Part shown: positions 54,207-62,811 of the stretch, one piece after another | Layout of the letters: every line of letters starts with the position of its first letter | How positions within the stretch are numbered: the stretch's first letter is position 1 | Assembly (NCBI RefSeq): GCF_020171625.1 | Contig: NZ_JAIUZY010000008.1 | Coordinates: 1 to 64,000, forward strand | Origin: Salipiger bermudensis | GTDB lineage: Bacteria > Pseudomonadota > Alphaproteobacteria > Rhodobacterales > Rhodobacteraceae | Reading direction: 5' to 3' | Length of the DNA: 64,000 nucleotides | Program-made: the position numbers and the translations under genes | The notes under the pieces: model-generated | Database searches by the model: none | Told to the model about the DNA's origin: nothing | Seen by the model: only the letters and a program-made list of their open reading frames with translations

Positions 54207-55077
54207 GGTCTTCGCGCCGGCGAAGATCAACCTGACCCTGCATGTGACCGGGCGCCGCGAGGATGGCTACCACATGCTGGATTCGCTTGTGAGCTTCGCG
54301 CCGGTGGGCGATCTTCTGACGATCTCGGACGGTGACGGCCTGTCGCTTCGGGTGGATGGGCCCGAGGCCGAAGGTGTTCCCGAGGATGGCAGAAACCTCG
54401 TCATCAGGGCGGCGGCGCTGCTCGGCGGGGATGCGGCTCTGCACCTGCACAAGGCGCTTCCCGCGGCCTCCGGCATCGGCGGCGGCTCGTCCGATGCCGC
54501 GGCCGCGTTGCGCGGCCTGTCGGCGCTCGGCGGGGGCGATGCCTCTGCCGCGGCGCTGCTTGCCGCGCATGGTCAAGAGATCCTCGCACTAGGGGCCGAC
54601 GTGCCGATGTGCCTGCACGCCCGACCGCTGCGGGCGCAAGGGGTGGGCGAGGCGATCACGCCGGTGTCGCTGCCGCAGGTCGCCGCCGTTTTGGTCAATC
54701 CGCGCCTGCAGGTCTCGACCCCGGCGGTGTTCCGTGCGCTCGAGCAGCGCGACAACACGCCGATGCCGCCCGAGCTGCCGCCGATGCGGGACGCGGTGGA
54801 GTTGATCGCCTTCCTGTCAGAGATGCGCAACGATCTGCAGGCGCCGGCCTGCGCGGTGCAGCCGGTGATCCACGACGTGCTCGCCCGGATCGCCGCGCAG
54901 CCGGGCTGCGCGCTGGCCCGCATGTCGGGCTCGGGGGCCACGTGCTTCGGGCTGTTCCTGTCAGAGACCGAGGCCGCCGCATCCGCCCGCGCCATCGCCG
55001 CGGCAGAGCCGGGCTGGTGGGTGGCCAGCGGCGTGCTCGGCGATTGTTCCGCGCTGGCGACGCCGCGGGCTCAGTAG
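54196..55077 (+). CDS. ispE: 4-diphosphocytidyl-2-C-methyl-D-erythritol kinase
   Basis: A 293-residue GHMP kinase, the fourth step of the MEP isoprenoid pathway. FAPAKINLTLHVTGRREDGYH is the N-terminal signature, LPAASGIGGGSSDAAAALR the ATP-binding glycine loop and RMSGSGATCFGLF the GHMP C-terminal motif. It starts inside the TPR gene. Its 3' end overlaps the convergent polyprenyl synthase gene by 7 bases. Confidence 0.95.
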   Translation: MATEVFAPAKINLTLHVTGRREDGYHMLDSLVSFAPVGDLLTISDGDGLSLRVDGPEAEGVPEDGRNLVIRAAALLGGDAALHLHKALPAASGIGGGSSDAAAALRGLSALGGGDASAAALLAAHGQEILALGADVPMCLHARPLRAQGVGEAITPVSLPQVAAVLVNPRLQVSTPAVFRALEQRDNTPMPPELPPMRDAVELIAFLSEMRNDLQAPACAVQPVIHDVLARIAAQPGCALARMSGSGATCFGLFLSETEAAASARAIAAAEPGWWVASGVLGDCSALATPRAQ

Positions 55078-56072
55078 ATCCGCGCCACCACGAAATCGGC
55101 GAGGTCGATCAGCAGGTCGCGCAGCTCGGATTGCGGCAGCGCCTGCATCGAGGCCTTGGCCTTGTCGGTCCAGGCCTGCGCATCGGCCCGCGTCGCATCG
55201 AGCGCGCCGTGGGCGTTGAGCAGCGAAAGCGCGTGTTCGAGATCGCCGTCCTGCTGGTCGCCCTTCTCGATGGTGCGCTTCCAGAAGGCGCGCTCCTCGT
55301 CATTGGCGGCGGCGATGGCCTTGATCACCGGCAGGGTCAGCTTGCGCTCGCGGAAATCGTCGCCGACATTCTTGCCGGTGGCCGAGCTGTCGCCCTGATA
55401 GTCGAGCAGGTCGTCGACGATCTGGAAGGCGATCCCCAGCGCGTCGCCGTAATCGAACAGCGCCTGAACCTGCGCCTCCTCGACGCCCGCGATCACGCCG
55501 CCGACCTCGGTCGCCGCCGAGAACAGAGCCGCGGTCTTGCCGCGCACGACCTGCAAATAAATGTCTTCGTCGGTGCGCAGATCCTGCGCCGCGGTCAGCT
55601 GCAGCACCTCGCCCTCGGCGATGGTCGCGGCGGCGTTGGACAGGATGTTGAGCACCCGCAGGTTGCCCGGCTCGACCATCAGCTGGAAGGCGCGGGCAAA
55701 GAGGTAGTCGCCCACCAGAACGCTCGACTTGTTGTCCCAGAGCAGGTTCGCGGTCGGGCGGCCCCGGCGCTGCTTGCTCTCGTCGACCACGTCGTCATGC
55801 AGAAGCGTGGCGGTGTGGATGAACTCGACCGTCGCGGCAAGATGCACGTGGAACGGCCCCTCGTAGCCGCAGAGCCGGGCCGAGGCGAGCGTCAGAAGCG
55901 GCCGCAGGCGCTTGCCACCGGCCTCAACGAGATGCGCGGTGACCTCGGGGATGCGCGGCGCGTGTTTGGACGCCATGCGCTCGCGGATCAGGGCGTTGAC
56001 CCCGTCCATGTCCCCGGAAAGCAGCGTGGCGAGCCGGTCGTGCGGCTTCTGCATCGGCGTGTCCAAACTCAT
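55071..56072 (-). CDS. ispB: Polyprenyl diphosphate synthase (ubiquinone side chain)
   Basis: A 333-residue trans-prenyltransferase, probably making the long side chain of ubiquinone. The first and second Asp-rich motifs are LLHDDVVDESKQRRG and QIVDDLLDYQGD; GGKRLRPLLTLASARL is also typical. The chain length (octa-, nona- or decaprenyl) cannot be read from sequence. Start is the ATG at 56072. It meets ispE tail to tail, so two isoprenoid steps are arranged convergently with overlap. Confidence 0.92.
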   Translation of the reverse strand: MSLDTPMQKPHDRLATLLSGDMDGVNALIRERMASKHAPRIPEVTAHLVEAGGKRLRPLLTLASARLCGYEGPFHVHLAATVEFIHTATLLHDDVVDESKQRRGRPTANLLWDNKSSVLVGDYLFARAFQLMVEPGNLRVLNILSNAAATIAEGEVLQLTAAQDLRTDEDIYLQVVRGKTAALFSAATEVGGVIAGVEEAQVQALFDYGDALGIAFQIVDDLLDYQGDSSATGKNVGDDFRERKLTLPVIKAIAAANDEERAFWKRTIEKGDQQDGDLEHALSLLNAHGALDATRADAQAWTDKAKASMQALPQSELRDLLIDLADFVVARIY

Positions 56073-56127
56073 CAAACCCTCGGTATCGGCCTCGACAAGG
56101 AGGCGCCCCTGTCCTTACATCCACGGC

Positions 56128-56343
56128 ATGGAAGAGCTTCTGCGCACAAACGACATCACGCTGATCCCGCTGGTCAAAACCCTTCTCGACGGGGAGGGTA
56201 TAGACAGCTTCGAGCTGGACGTAAACATGAGCGTGCTCGAGGGCAGCTTGGGCATTCTGCCGCGGCGGCTGATGGTTCGCGCCGACCAGATCGACGCCGC
56301 CCGGCGCATTCTGCGCATGAACGGGGTGCGCTTTGAGGGCTGA
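56128..56343 (+). CDS. DUF2007 domain protein
   Basis: A 71-residue cytosolic protein: MEELLRTNDITLIPLVKTLL, then DVNMSVLEGSLGILPRRLMV and a helix ending RFEG. DUF2007 members are putative signal-transducing proteins of unknown role. Its 3' end overlaps the methyltransferase gene by 11 bases, so the pair is coupled. It is divergent from the prenyl synthase gene. Confidence 0.78.
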   Translation: MEELLRTNDITLIPLVKTLLDGEGIDSFELDVNMSVLEGSLGILPRRLMVRADQIDAARRILRMNGVRFEG

Positions 56344-57106
56344 CCCCTTCGCCGAGGAGGAGCTGCAGCGCAGCGATTTTCTTGGCGGGCGGGTACGGCT
56401 CTGGCAACCTCGCGAGGGCTACCGGGCGGGCATCGATCCGGTGCTTCTGGCCGCGACCGTGCCCGCAAGACCCGGTCAGAGCGTGCTGGAGCTGGGCTGC
56501 GGCGCCGGGCCGGCGCTGTGCTGCCTTGGCGCGCGGGTGACGGGGCTGCGTCTTACCGGGCTTGAGATCCAGCCTGCCTACGCGGCGCTGGCGCGGCGCA
56601 ACTTCGCGGAAAACCAGCTTGCGGGAGAGATCATCGAGGGCGACATTGCCGACCCTCCGCTCGCGCTCAAGGCGCTCACGGTCGATCACGTGGTCGCCAA
56701 CCCGCCCTACTTCGAGATCGAGAGCCGCAGCGTCGCCTCCGATGTCGGGCGCGAGATGGCGCTGGCCGGTCCGGCGCCGCTGGCCGACTGGGTGCGGCTC
56801 GCGGCGAAACGCCTGCGCGCAAAGGGCACCGCCACCTTCATCCAGCGTGCCGAGCGCCTGCCCGAGCTTCTGTCGGCGATGGGAGACGGACTCGGCTCGC
56901 TCGAGCTCTGGCCGCTGGCGCCGCGGGAGGGCAGGGCGCCTCGGCTGATTCTCGCCCGCGGTCGCAAGGGGGGACGCGCGGCATTCCGCCTTCACGCGCC
57001 GCTGATCCTGCATTCGGGACCGACCCACGTTGAAGATGGCGAGGACTATACCGATGTCATTCGTACGGTGCTGCGGGGAGGCGACGCGCTCAATTTCCCG
57101 CCGTGA
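56333..57106 (+). CDS. TrmN6/YfiC-like N6-adenine tRNA methyltransferase
   Basis: A 257-residue SAM-dependent methyltransferase. VLELGCGAGPALCCLGARV binds SAM and VVANPPYFEIESR carries the NPPY motif of N6-adenine methyltransferases; YRAGIDPVLLAA is typical of the TrmN6 (tRNA1(Val) A37) group. It begins with TTG inside the DUF2007 gene (coupled). Whether it acts on tRNA1(Val) here is inferred from family. Confidence 0.85.
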   Translation: MRADPFAEEELQRSDFLGGRVRLWQPREGYRAGIDPVLLAATVPARPGQSVLELGCGAGPALCCLGARVTGLRLTGLEIQPAYAALARRNFAENQLAGEIIEGDIADPPLALKALTVDHVVANPPYFEIESRSVASDVGREMALAGPAPLADWVRLAAKRLRAKGTATFIQRAERLPELLSAMGDGLGSLELWPLAPREGRAPRLILARGRKGGRAAFRLHAPLILHSGPTHVEDGEDYTDVIRTVLRGGDALNFPP

Positions 57107-57219
57107 CCGGTCGGTGTTGACGCATCGTAAGGCAATGTTGAGGACGTTCGCACCTGCAGCGTGACTTGAATCGCCGGATGTGCTGCACTGAAGGCTCGTA
57201 CCCAGCAAAGGAGGACACT

Positions 57220-57393
57220 ATGAGCTTGAGTTCGCATCTGCAGGAACTGAAGAAAAAGCACCACCACCTCTCGACCGCTGTTGAAGAAATGCAACGCAGT
57301 CCAGGCGTTGACGACCTGCACGTCGCCGAACTGAAGAAGCAGAAACTCCGCCTCAAGGAACAGATCAACAAGCTGAGCACCCAGCCGCATTGA
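57220..57393 (+). CDS. YdcH family small protein (DUF465)
   Basis: A 57-residue, almost wholly alpha-helical protein of YdcH/DUF465: SSHLQELKKKHHHLSTAVEE and LKKQKLRLKEQINKL. Function unknown. A strong AAAGGAGG ribosome-binding site precedes the ATG, 113 bases after the methyltransferase gene, so it may have its own promoter. Confidence 0.88.
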   Translation: MSLSSHLQELKKKHHHLSTAVEEMQRSPGVDDLHVAELKKQKLRLKEQINKLSTQPH

Positions 57394-57527
57394 TCGCCTG
57401 AACTTTGCAACGCACCGGTCTGGTGGTCGATGACTGCCGGGCCGGCCCGGGACGCAACCGGAAGGCCCCGCACGTCCGCGGGATACGCAGCTCGTATCGG
57501 AGCTGACAGAGACTAATCATCCGAATG

Positions 57528-57571
57528 TAAAATCAGAGTGACGGCGCGGAGGGAAACGCCTGCGCCGTCAC
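57528..57571 (-). terminator. Probable terminator after the VOC protein gene
   Basis: A perfect 10-bp stem GTGACGGCGC/GCGCCGTCAC (57539-57548 with 57562-57571) stands 19 bases after the stop of the minus-strand gene. On that strand it is followed by TCTGATTTT, a short offset T tract. Confidence 0.55.
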
Positions 57572-57589
57572 GTCTCGGAACACCGACGC

Positions 57590-58510
57590 TCAGTCGCTGA
57601 TCGGCTCGAGCGAGGCTTCCAGCCGCTCGCGCAGATGCGCGTGCTGGTCGGGCAACTTCAGCGCCTCGCCGAGCGTGTCGCGCTCTTCGTCCCGGTCGAA
57701 GCCCGGCTCACCGGTCGCCACCTCGAACAGCACCCCGCCGGGGCTGCGGAAGTAGATCGCCCAGAAATAATCGCGGTCGATCTGCTCGGTCACCTGAAAA
57801 CCCTCGTCCTCGAGCCCCTGCTGCACGTCCTTTTGCGCCGCACGGTCTGCGACGGCGAAGGCGACATGGTGCACGCTCCCGGCGCCCTGTCCCGCCTCCG
57901 GAGCATCGCTTTGCCGCAGATCGACGATGTCGGCGCCGTTGCCGTTCGACAGGGCGAAGCGGGTCAGCGTGCCCTCGGTGCCGGCCTCCTCGTAGCCCAT
58001 GAAGCGCAGTAGCTCGGCGGTGGGGGCGATGTCGGAGACCGCCAGTTCGACCGAGTGAAAGCCGCGAATGGCGGTCTCTGCGTCGATGCCGCTGCCAGTC
58101 CACGGGGTGCGGTCGTCGTCGCTCTCGACCAGCGTCAGATCATCGCGGTCCGGGCCATCGAACCGCAGCCGCGTCTCGCCGAAGCGCCCCTCCCGCAAGC
58201 TCGGGCTGCGGCCTGCGAGACGCTCTTCCCAGAACGGCAGGCTGCCCTTGGGCACCGAGAAGGCGGTGGTCGAGACCTCGCCGCTGCCGGGCGTGCGGCG
58301 GGTGGCGTTGGGGAAGGGGAAGTAGGTCATCACCGTGCCGGGGGTGCCGATCTCATCCCCGTAATACAGGTGGTAGACGTCGGGCCGGTCGAAGTTTACC
58401 GTTTTCTTGACCCGCCTGAGACCCAGTGTGCGCGTGAAGAACGCGTTGTTCTGCTGCGCGCCGCTGGCCAGCGACGTGACGTGGTGAAGGCCTTGAATCT
58501 GGCTGAGCAT
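57590..58510 (-). CDS. VOC-superfamily ring-cleaving dioxygenase-like protein
   Basis: A 306-residue glyoxalase/bleomycin-fold protein with two VOC halves. Ligand-type residues appear as GLHHVT (His), RGFHSVELAVSD and VHHVAFAVADR, and late SPGGVLFEVATGEPGF contains the Glu. The pattern resembles PcpA/MhqO-type dioxygenases that open hydroquinones or similar rings. The substrate is not known. GGAG precedes the ATG at 58510. Confidence 0.82.
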   Translation of the reverse strand: MLSQIQGLHHVTSLASGAQQNNAFFTRTLGLRRVKKTVNFDRPDVYHLYYGDEIGTPGTVMTYFPFPNATRRTPGSGEVSTTAFSVPKGSLPFWEERLAGRSPSLREGRFGETRLRFDGPDRDDLTLVESDDDRTPWTGSGIDAETAIRGFHSVELAVSDIAPTAELLRFMGYEEAGTEGTLTRFALSNGNGADIVDLRQSDAPEAGQGAGSVHHVAFAVADRAAQKDVQQGLEDEGFQVTEQIDRDYFWAIYFRSPGGVLFEVATGEPGFDRDEERDTLGEALKLPDQHAHLRERLEASLEPISD

Positions 58511-58680
58511 GGCGGGTCTCCTCTGGTCGGTGTCAGCCCAGATATAGGGCGCATGACGCAACTGGCACCTCGATGTCGGCGCGCCGTTTCTGTGCGGGTC
58601 CGCACGGGATCGCGCAGACCGCAACGCAAAGCCCCGGCGCGGGGCGCGCCGGGGCTTGAGGGGTCGTTCTGAGGGTGGGG

Positions 58681-59403
58681 TCAGACGAAGAACTGGCCGC
58701 CATTGGCCGAGATCGTCGAGCCGTTGATGAAGCCCGCGTCGTCGGAGGCGAGGAACACCACGCAGCGCGCGATCTCTTCCGGCTCGCCGAGGCGGCCGGT
58801 GGGGATCTGGGCGACGATCGAATCGCGCACCTTCTCGGGCACTGCCATCACCATCTCGGTGGCGATGTAGCCGGGGCAGATCGCGTTCGCGGTGATACCG
58901 GCGCGGGCGCCTTCCTGGGCCAAAGACTTGATGATGCCGAGATCGCCGGCCTTGGTCGCGGCATAGTTCACCTGCGCGAACTGGCCCTTCTGACCGTTGA
59001 TCGACGAGATCACGATGACACGGCCGAACTTGCGCTCGCGCATTCCGGGCCAGATCGGGTGCACGGTGTTGAACACGCCGGTCAGGTTGGTGTCGATCAC
59101 CTCTTTCCACTGATCCGGGGTCATCTTGTGGAACGGTGCATCGCGGGTGATGCCGGCATTGGCGACCACCACGTCGATCGGTCCGAGATCGGCTTCGACC
59201 TGCGCGAGACCCTGCTTGGAGGCCTCGTAATCGGCCACGTTCCACTTGTAGGTCTTGATCCCGGTCTCTTCGGTGAACTTCGCGGCCTTCTCGTCATTGC
59301 CGGCATAGGTCGCCGCAACCTCGTAGCCTTCGGCCTTCAGCGCCTTGGAGATCGCCTCTCCGATGCCGCGGCTTCCTCCCGTGACCAGTGCAACTTTTGC
59401 CAT
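58681..59403 (-). CDS. phaB: Acetoacetyl-CoA reductase
   Basis: A 240-residue NADPH-dependent SDR that makes (R)-3-hydroxybutyryl-CoA, the PHB monomer. VALVTGGSRGIGEAISKAL binds cofactor, VVANAGIT and VNYAATKAGDLG (YxxxK) form the catalytic set, and AICPGYIATEMVMAVPEKV is typical of PhaB. The start at 59403 follows GGAGG. A second in-frame ATG at 59451 has an even better AAGGAG and would add 16 AT-rich codons. It is downstream of phaA and a patatin gene. Confidence 0.93.
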   Translation of the reverse strand: MAKVALVTGGSRGIGEAISKALKAEGYEVAATYAGNDEKAAKFTEETGIKTYKWNVADYEASKQGLAQVEADLGPIDVVVANAGITRDAPFHKMTPDQWKEVIDTNLTGVFNTVHPIWPGMRERKFGRVIVISSINGQKGQFAQVNYAATKAGDLGIIKSLAQEGARAGITANAICPGYIATEMVMAVPEKVRDSIVAQIPTGRLGEPEEIARCVVFLASDDAGFINGSTISANGGQFFV

Positions 59404-59464
59404 CTTCATCCTCCAGTCGTGGCTAATATCTTTAGAAACATCGTTACTCATCAAAATCTCCTTA

Positions 59465-59479
59465 CGCAACAATGTTGCG
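59465..59479. promoter_or_regulatory. Inverted repeat between the patatin and phaB genes
   Basis: CGCAACA-A-TGTTGCG is a perfect 7-base dyad with one central base, 8 bases beyond the patatin stop and upstream of phaB. It is TGC/GCA-rich, as in reported PhaR operators of PHB genes in this family. PhaR binding is a guess. Confidence 0.4.
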
Positions 59480-59487
59480 CTAACTCT

Positions 59488-60318
59488 TTAATTTTGGTCA
59501 AGCAGGCGCTGCGCGTCCCGCTCTCCCTGAGCCCAGGTATCCCGCAATTTCTGCGGGTTCGTGAAATCGATCTTGTCGGCGGCGGTTTCCTGCGCGGGCG
59601 CGACGTAATGCCGTCCCTCGACCTCGGGCAGGCGCGAATAGTCGCGGGTGAGCAGCACCATCGTGGTCCCCTCGTCGGGCTCGGGCAATGGCGCCTGGCT
59701 GGCCATGCCACCGTCGACGACGCGCCGGTCGTTCCACAGCGGCGGCTCGAACACCGGCGGGATCACCGCCGCGGCGCTGATCAGCTCGACCAGCTTGCCC
59801 TCGCGCGCCGCCTGGTTCGCATCGACGAGATGCGAGGTCAGCCCGAGCTTCTCGGCCCAGCTGAAATGCGGCGAGTTCACCATGTGCAGTTCGGCCTCGT
59901 AGGCCAGAGCCATGGCGCTCCCGGTCAGCGTGTGCAGGCCGGTGTCGGGCGGGTGGGCGATGAGGATCTGGAACTGCGGGCCTTCGGCGATCTTGCCGGC
60001 GGCCTCGTCATCGATGACTCGGTCCACGACCTCGCAATACAGCTCCTGATGCGGGGTGATGCCGTTCTCGTCGGGCTGGAACAGGTCGAGATTGCTGTCC
60101 TGCTTTTCGAACGCGGCGCACATCTCGTCGAGCAGGCGGCGTTCGTTGCCGGAGAGGAAGGCCGCTCCGGCAAGCGCGCCGCCGCTGACGCCGGTGACAC
60201 GCTCGGGCGCGAGGCTGCGGTGCCGGAGCAACGTGGTCATGAAGCCGCCCTGCCAGAAGCAGCGCAGGCCACCGCCGGAAAAGACGATCTGGGCGGGGTC
60301 TTGGGGAAGTGCTGTCAT
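59488..60318 (-). CDS. Patatin-like phospholipase family protein
   Basis: A 276-residue acyl hydrolase. The oxyanion motif is FSGGGLRCFWQGG, the nucleophile Ser is in GVSGGAL (GxSxG) and the catalytic Asp in VVDGGM (DGG). No signal peptide, so cytosolic. It stands between phaA (44 bases) and phaB (84 bases) on one strand, in a pha-type cluster, so it might act on PHB granules or their lipids; this is inference. Confidence 0.88.
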   Translation of the reverse strand: MTALPQDPAQIVFSGGGLRCFWQGGFMTTLLRHRSLAPERVTGVSGGALAGAAFLSGNERRLLDEMCAAFEKQDSNLDLFQPDENGITPHQELYCEVVDRVIDDEAAGKIAEGPQFQILIAHPPDTGLHTLTGSAMALAYEAELHMVNSPHFSWAEKLGLTSHLVDANQAAREGKLVELISAAAVIPPVFEPPLWNDRRVVDGGMASQAPLPEPDEGTTMVLLTRDYSRLPEVEGRHYVAPAQETAADKIDFTNPQKLRDTWAQGERDAQRLLDQN

Positions 60319-60362
60319 TGCGTGGGCGACCGGGGGGCAGACCGCCCCCCGGCCTGTGCCTG

Positions 60363-61538
60363 TCAGTCGCGCTCGACGCAGAGGGCGACACCCATGCCGC
60401 CGCCGATGCAGAGCGTGGCGAGGCCTTTCTTGGCGTCGCGACGCTGCATCTCGAACAGCAGGGTGTTGAGGATGCGCGCACCGGAGGCGCCGATCGGGTG
60501 GCCGATTGCGATGGCGCCGCCGTTCACGTTCACGATCGACGGATCCCAGCCCATGTCCTTGTTCACGGCGCAGGCCTGCGCCGCGAAGGCTTCGTTGGCT
60601 TCCACGAGGTCGAGGTCGGACGGGCTCCAGCCGGCCTTTTCCAGCGCCTTGCGCGACGCGTAGATCGGGCCCACGCCCATGATCGACGGGTCGAGACCGG
60701 CGGTGGCGTAGGAGGCGATGCGTGCCAGCGGCTTGATGCCGCGCTTCTCGGCGTTCTCGGCCGACATCAGTAGCACGCCGGCCGCGCCGTCGTTGATGCC
60801 CGAGGCGTTGCCCGCGGTGACCGAGCCGTCCTTGGTGAAGGCCGGGCGCAGCTTCTGCATGTTCTCGAGGACCGCGCCGTGACGGATGTACTCGTCCTTG
60901 TCGACCACGGTCTCGCCCTTGCGGGACTTGATGGTGAAGGGGATCACCTCGTCATCGAACTTGCCGGCATTCTGCGCCGCCTCGGCCTTGTTCTGCGAGG
61001 CCACGGCGAACTCGTCCTGCTGCTCGCGGCTGATCTGCCACTTCTCGGCGACGTTCTCGGCGGTCTGGCCCATGTGGTATCCGTTGAACGCGTCCCACAG
61101 GCCGTCCTTGATCATGGTGTCGATGTATTGCACATCGCCCATCTTGTGAGCCACGCGCAGGTTCTGGGCATGGGGGCTCATCGACATGTTCTCCTGGCCG
61201 CCGGCGCAGACGATGTCGGCATCGCCGAGCATGATGTGCTGGGCCGCGAGCGCCACGGTGCGCAGGCCCGAGCCGCAGACCTGGTTGATGCTCCAGGCGG
61301 CGCTTTCCTGCGGGAGGCCGGCATTGATATGCGCCTGACGGGCGGGGTTCTGGCCCTGAGCCGCGGTCAGCACCTGGCCGAGGATGGTCTCGGAGACCTC
61401 CCCTTTCTCGATACCGGCGCGGGCAACCAGCGCTTCGAGCACGGCAGCGCCGAGATCGTGCGCGGGCGTGTTGGCGAACGAACCGCCGAAGCTGCCGACG
61501 GCGGTACGGGCCGCGGATGCGATGACGACATTGGTCAT
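60363..61538 (-). CDS. phaA: Acetyl-CoA C-acetyltransferase (beta-ketothiolase)
   Basis: A 391-residue thiolase condensing two acetyl-CoA to acetoacetyl-CoA. The nucleophile Cys88 lies in [31 protein letters not shown] holds the His and [14 protein letters not shown] the second Cys. GAGGAG precedes the ATG at 61538; an earlier in-frame start would add 21 unsupported residues. It is the first gene of the phaA-patatin-phaB group. The synthase phaC is not in the window. Confidence 0.96.
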   Translation of the reverse strand: MTNVVIASAARTAVGSFGGSFANTPAHDLGAAVLEALVARAGIEKGEVSETILGQVLTAAQGQNPARQAHINAGLPQESAAWSINQVCGSGLRTVALAAQHIMLGDADIVCAGGQENMSMSPHAQNLRVAHKMGDVQYIDTMIKDGLWDAFNGYHMGQTAENVAEKWQISREQQDEFAVASQNKAEAAQNAGKFDDEVIPFTIKSRKGETVVDKDEYIRHGAVLENMQKLRPAFTKDGSVTAGNASGINDGAAGVLLMSAENAEKRGIKPLARIASYATAGLDPSIMGVGPIYASRKALEKAGWSPSDLDLVEANEAFAAQACAVNKDMGWDPSIVNVNGGAIAIGHPIGASGARILNTLLFEMQRRDAKKGLATLCIGGGMGVALCVERD

Positions 61539-61736
61539 GGATGACTCCTCCAAGCAGAGCGTAAGGCGGGAGGCCGTGCCATCCGGCAAGACCCCCCTCA
61601 TTGATCTTGCGCCTTGTTGATAACGTGCCGCTGCGGCGTGGGACAGGGGGAGTCTGCGGAATTCCTCGCATGGTAGCGCAAATGGTCGCGGAAATTTCGG
61701 GCAGTAGGGGCAACTTGCGCCGCGGCGCGGGGCGGC

Positions 61737-62558
61737 TTAGCCGTGGGCGCGCTTTGATGGCGGCGCGCGCCAGGCGGGCGTGACGGTTGGCGCGCCGAAG
61801 TAATAGCCCTGCAGGCAGTCGACCCCGATGCCGGTGAGCACCTGCGCGTCCTTAGCGCGCTCGACCGATTCTGCGACGGTGAACATGTCGAACTGGCGCG
61901 CGATCTCGACCATGGCGGTGGTCATCACCTGATTGTCAGGGTCCTGCGCGATGCCGCGGATGAACTGACCGTCGATCTTGAGGATGTCGAAGCTGAACTG
62001 CTTGAAGTGCCGAAGCGCCGTGTAGCCGGCGCCGAAATCGTCGATCGCGAAGGCGACGCCCCGGGCCTGCAGGTCCTCCATGAAGCCGATCACCAGCTCG
62101 GGCACCAGCATGGCGGAGGATTCGGTGATCTCGAGGATCAGGCGCTCGGCCACGGTGGGGCCGGCGCGCAGGCCGCGGGTCAGGGTGTCGAGCCAGTCGC
62201 CGTAGCCGATGGACCGGGCCGACATGTTGACCGAGAGCCGCAGGCCGGGCTCGCGCTCGAGCTCGCGCAGGCCCTGCTCGAGCGCGAGGCAGTCGAGAAT
62301 CCGGCCATCCTCGGTTTCCTCCACGGTCGTGATGAAGTCGCGGGCAGGGACGACGCGCCCCGTCTCGTCGAGCACCCGGACAAGCCCCTCGTGAAAGGCG
62401 ATGGCCGCGTGCATGCGGGCCTGCACCACGGGCTGGAAGGCCAGCATCACCTGGCGGTGGCGGATCGCCTCGCGCACCGTGCGCAGGATGGTGCTGTCGC
62501 GCTTGGCCAGCGCCAGCTCCAGCGCGTTTTGACCCTGTTCTGGCGGTGTCCCCGTCAT
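61737..62558 (-). CDS. EAL-domain cyclic-di-GMP phosphodiesterase
   Basis: A 273-residue single-domain EAL protein that would hydrolyse c-di-GMP. The signature is EGL instead of EAL (FHEGLVRV). The other catalytic residues appear intact: SVNMSARS (Asn), ILEITESSA (Glu), FAIDDFGAGY (Asp-Asp), DILKIDGQFI (Lys) and VAESVERAK (Glu). No sensor, membrane or GGDEF domain is visible. The ATG at 62558 was chosen over an upstream one 47 codons earlier. It diverges from rpsD. Confidence 0.87.
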   Translation of the reverse strand: MTGTPPEQGQNALELALAKRDSTILRTVREAIRHRQVMLAFQPVVQARMHAAIAFHEGLVRVLDETGRVVPARDFITTVEETEDGRILDCLALEQGLRELEREPGLRLSVNMSARSIGYGDWLDTLTRGLRAGPTVAERLILEITESSAMLVPELVIGFMEDLQARGVAFAIDDFGAGYTALRHFKQFSFDILKIDGQFIRGIAQDPDNQVMTTAMVEIARQFDMFTVAESVERAKDAQVLTGIGVDCLQGYYFGAPTVTPAWRAPPSKRAHG

Positions 62559-62676
62559 GCGCCGGTGTCCTTCTGCTGTGTGCGCCCCGCGGCCCGGGCA
62601 CTCTGGCGCAGGGCCTTTAATTGCAGGTAAACGCGACCCGGGGGCGGGGAACCGGCGGTTTCGCCTCCGCAGGGTG

Positions 62677-62704
62677 TTGACACGGGCGCAAAGGCGCATA
62701 TAAG
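62677..62704 (+). promoter_or_regulatory. Sigma-70-type promoter of rpsD
   Basis: TTGACA (62677-62682), a 16-base spacer, then TATAAG (62699-62704). Transcription would begin near 62711, leaving a leader of about 100 bases before rpsD that contains a GCCCCCGCAAGGGG hairpin near 62727. Confidence 0.7.
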
Positions 62705-62811
62705 CGCCGCTTCATTGGTGTTGGTGGCCCCCGCAAGGGGATGCCCTGTCGCTTCGGCCACATCCGGAGAGAGGACAACGCCCTTCGAAACCTGACCGAA
62801 GGAGATCAGCC

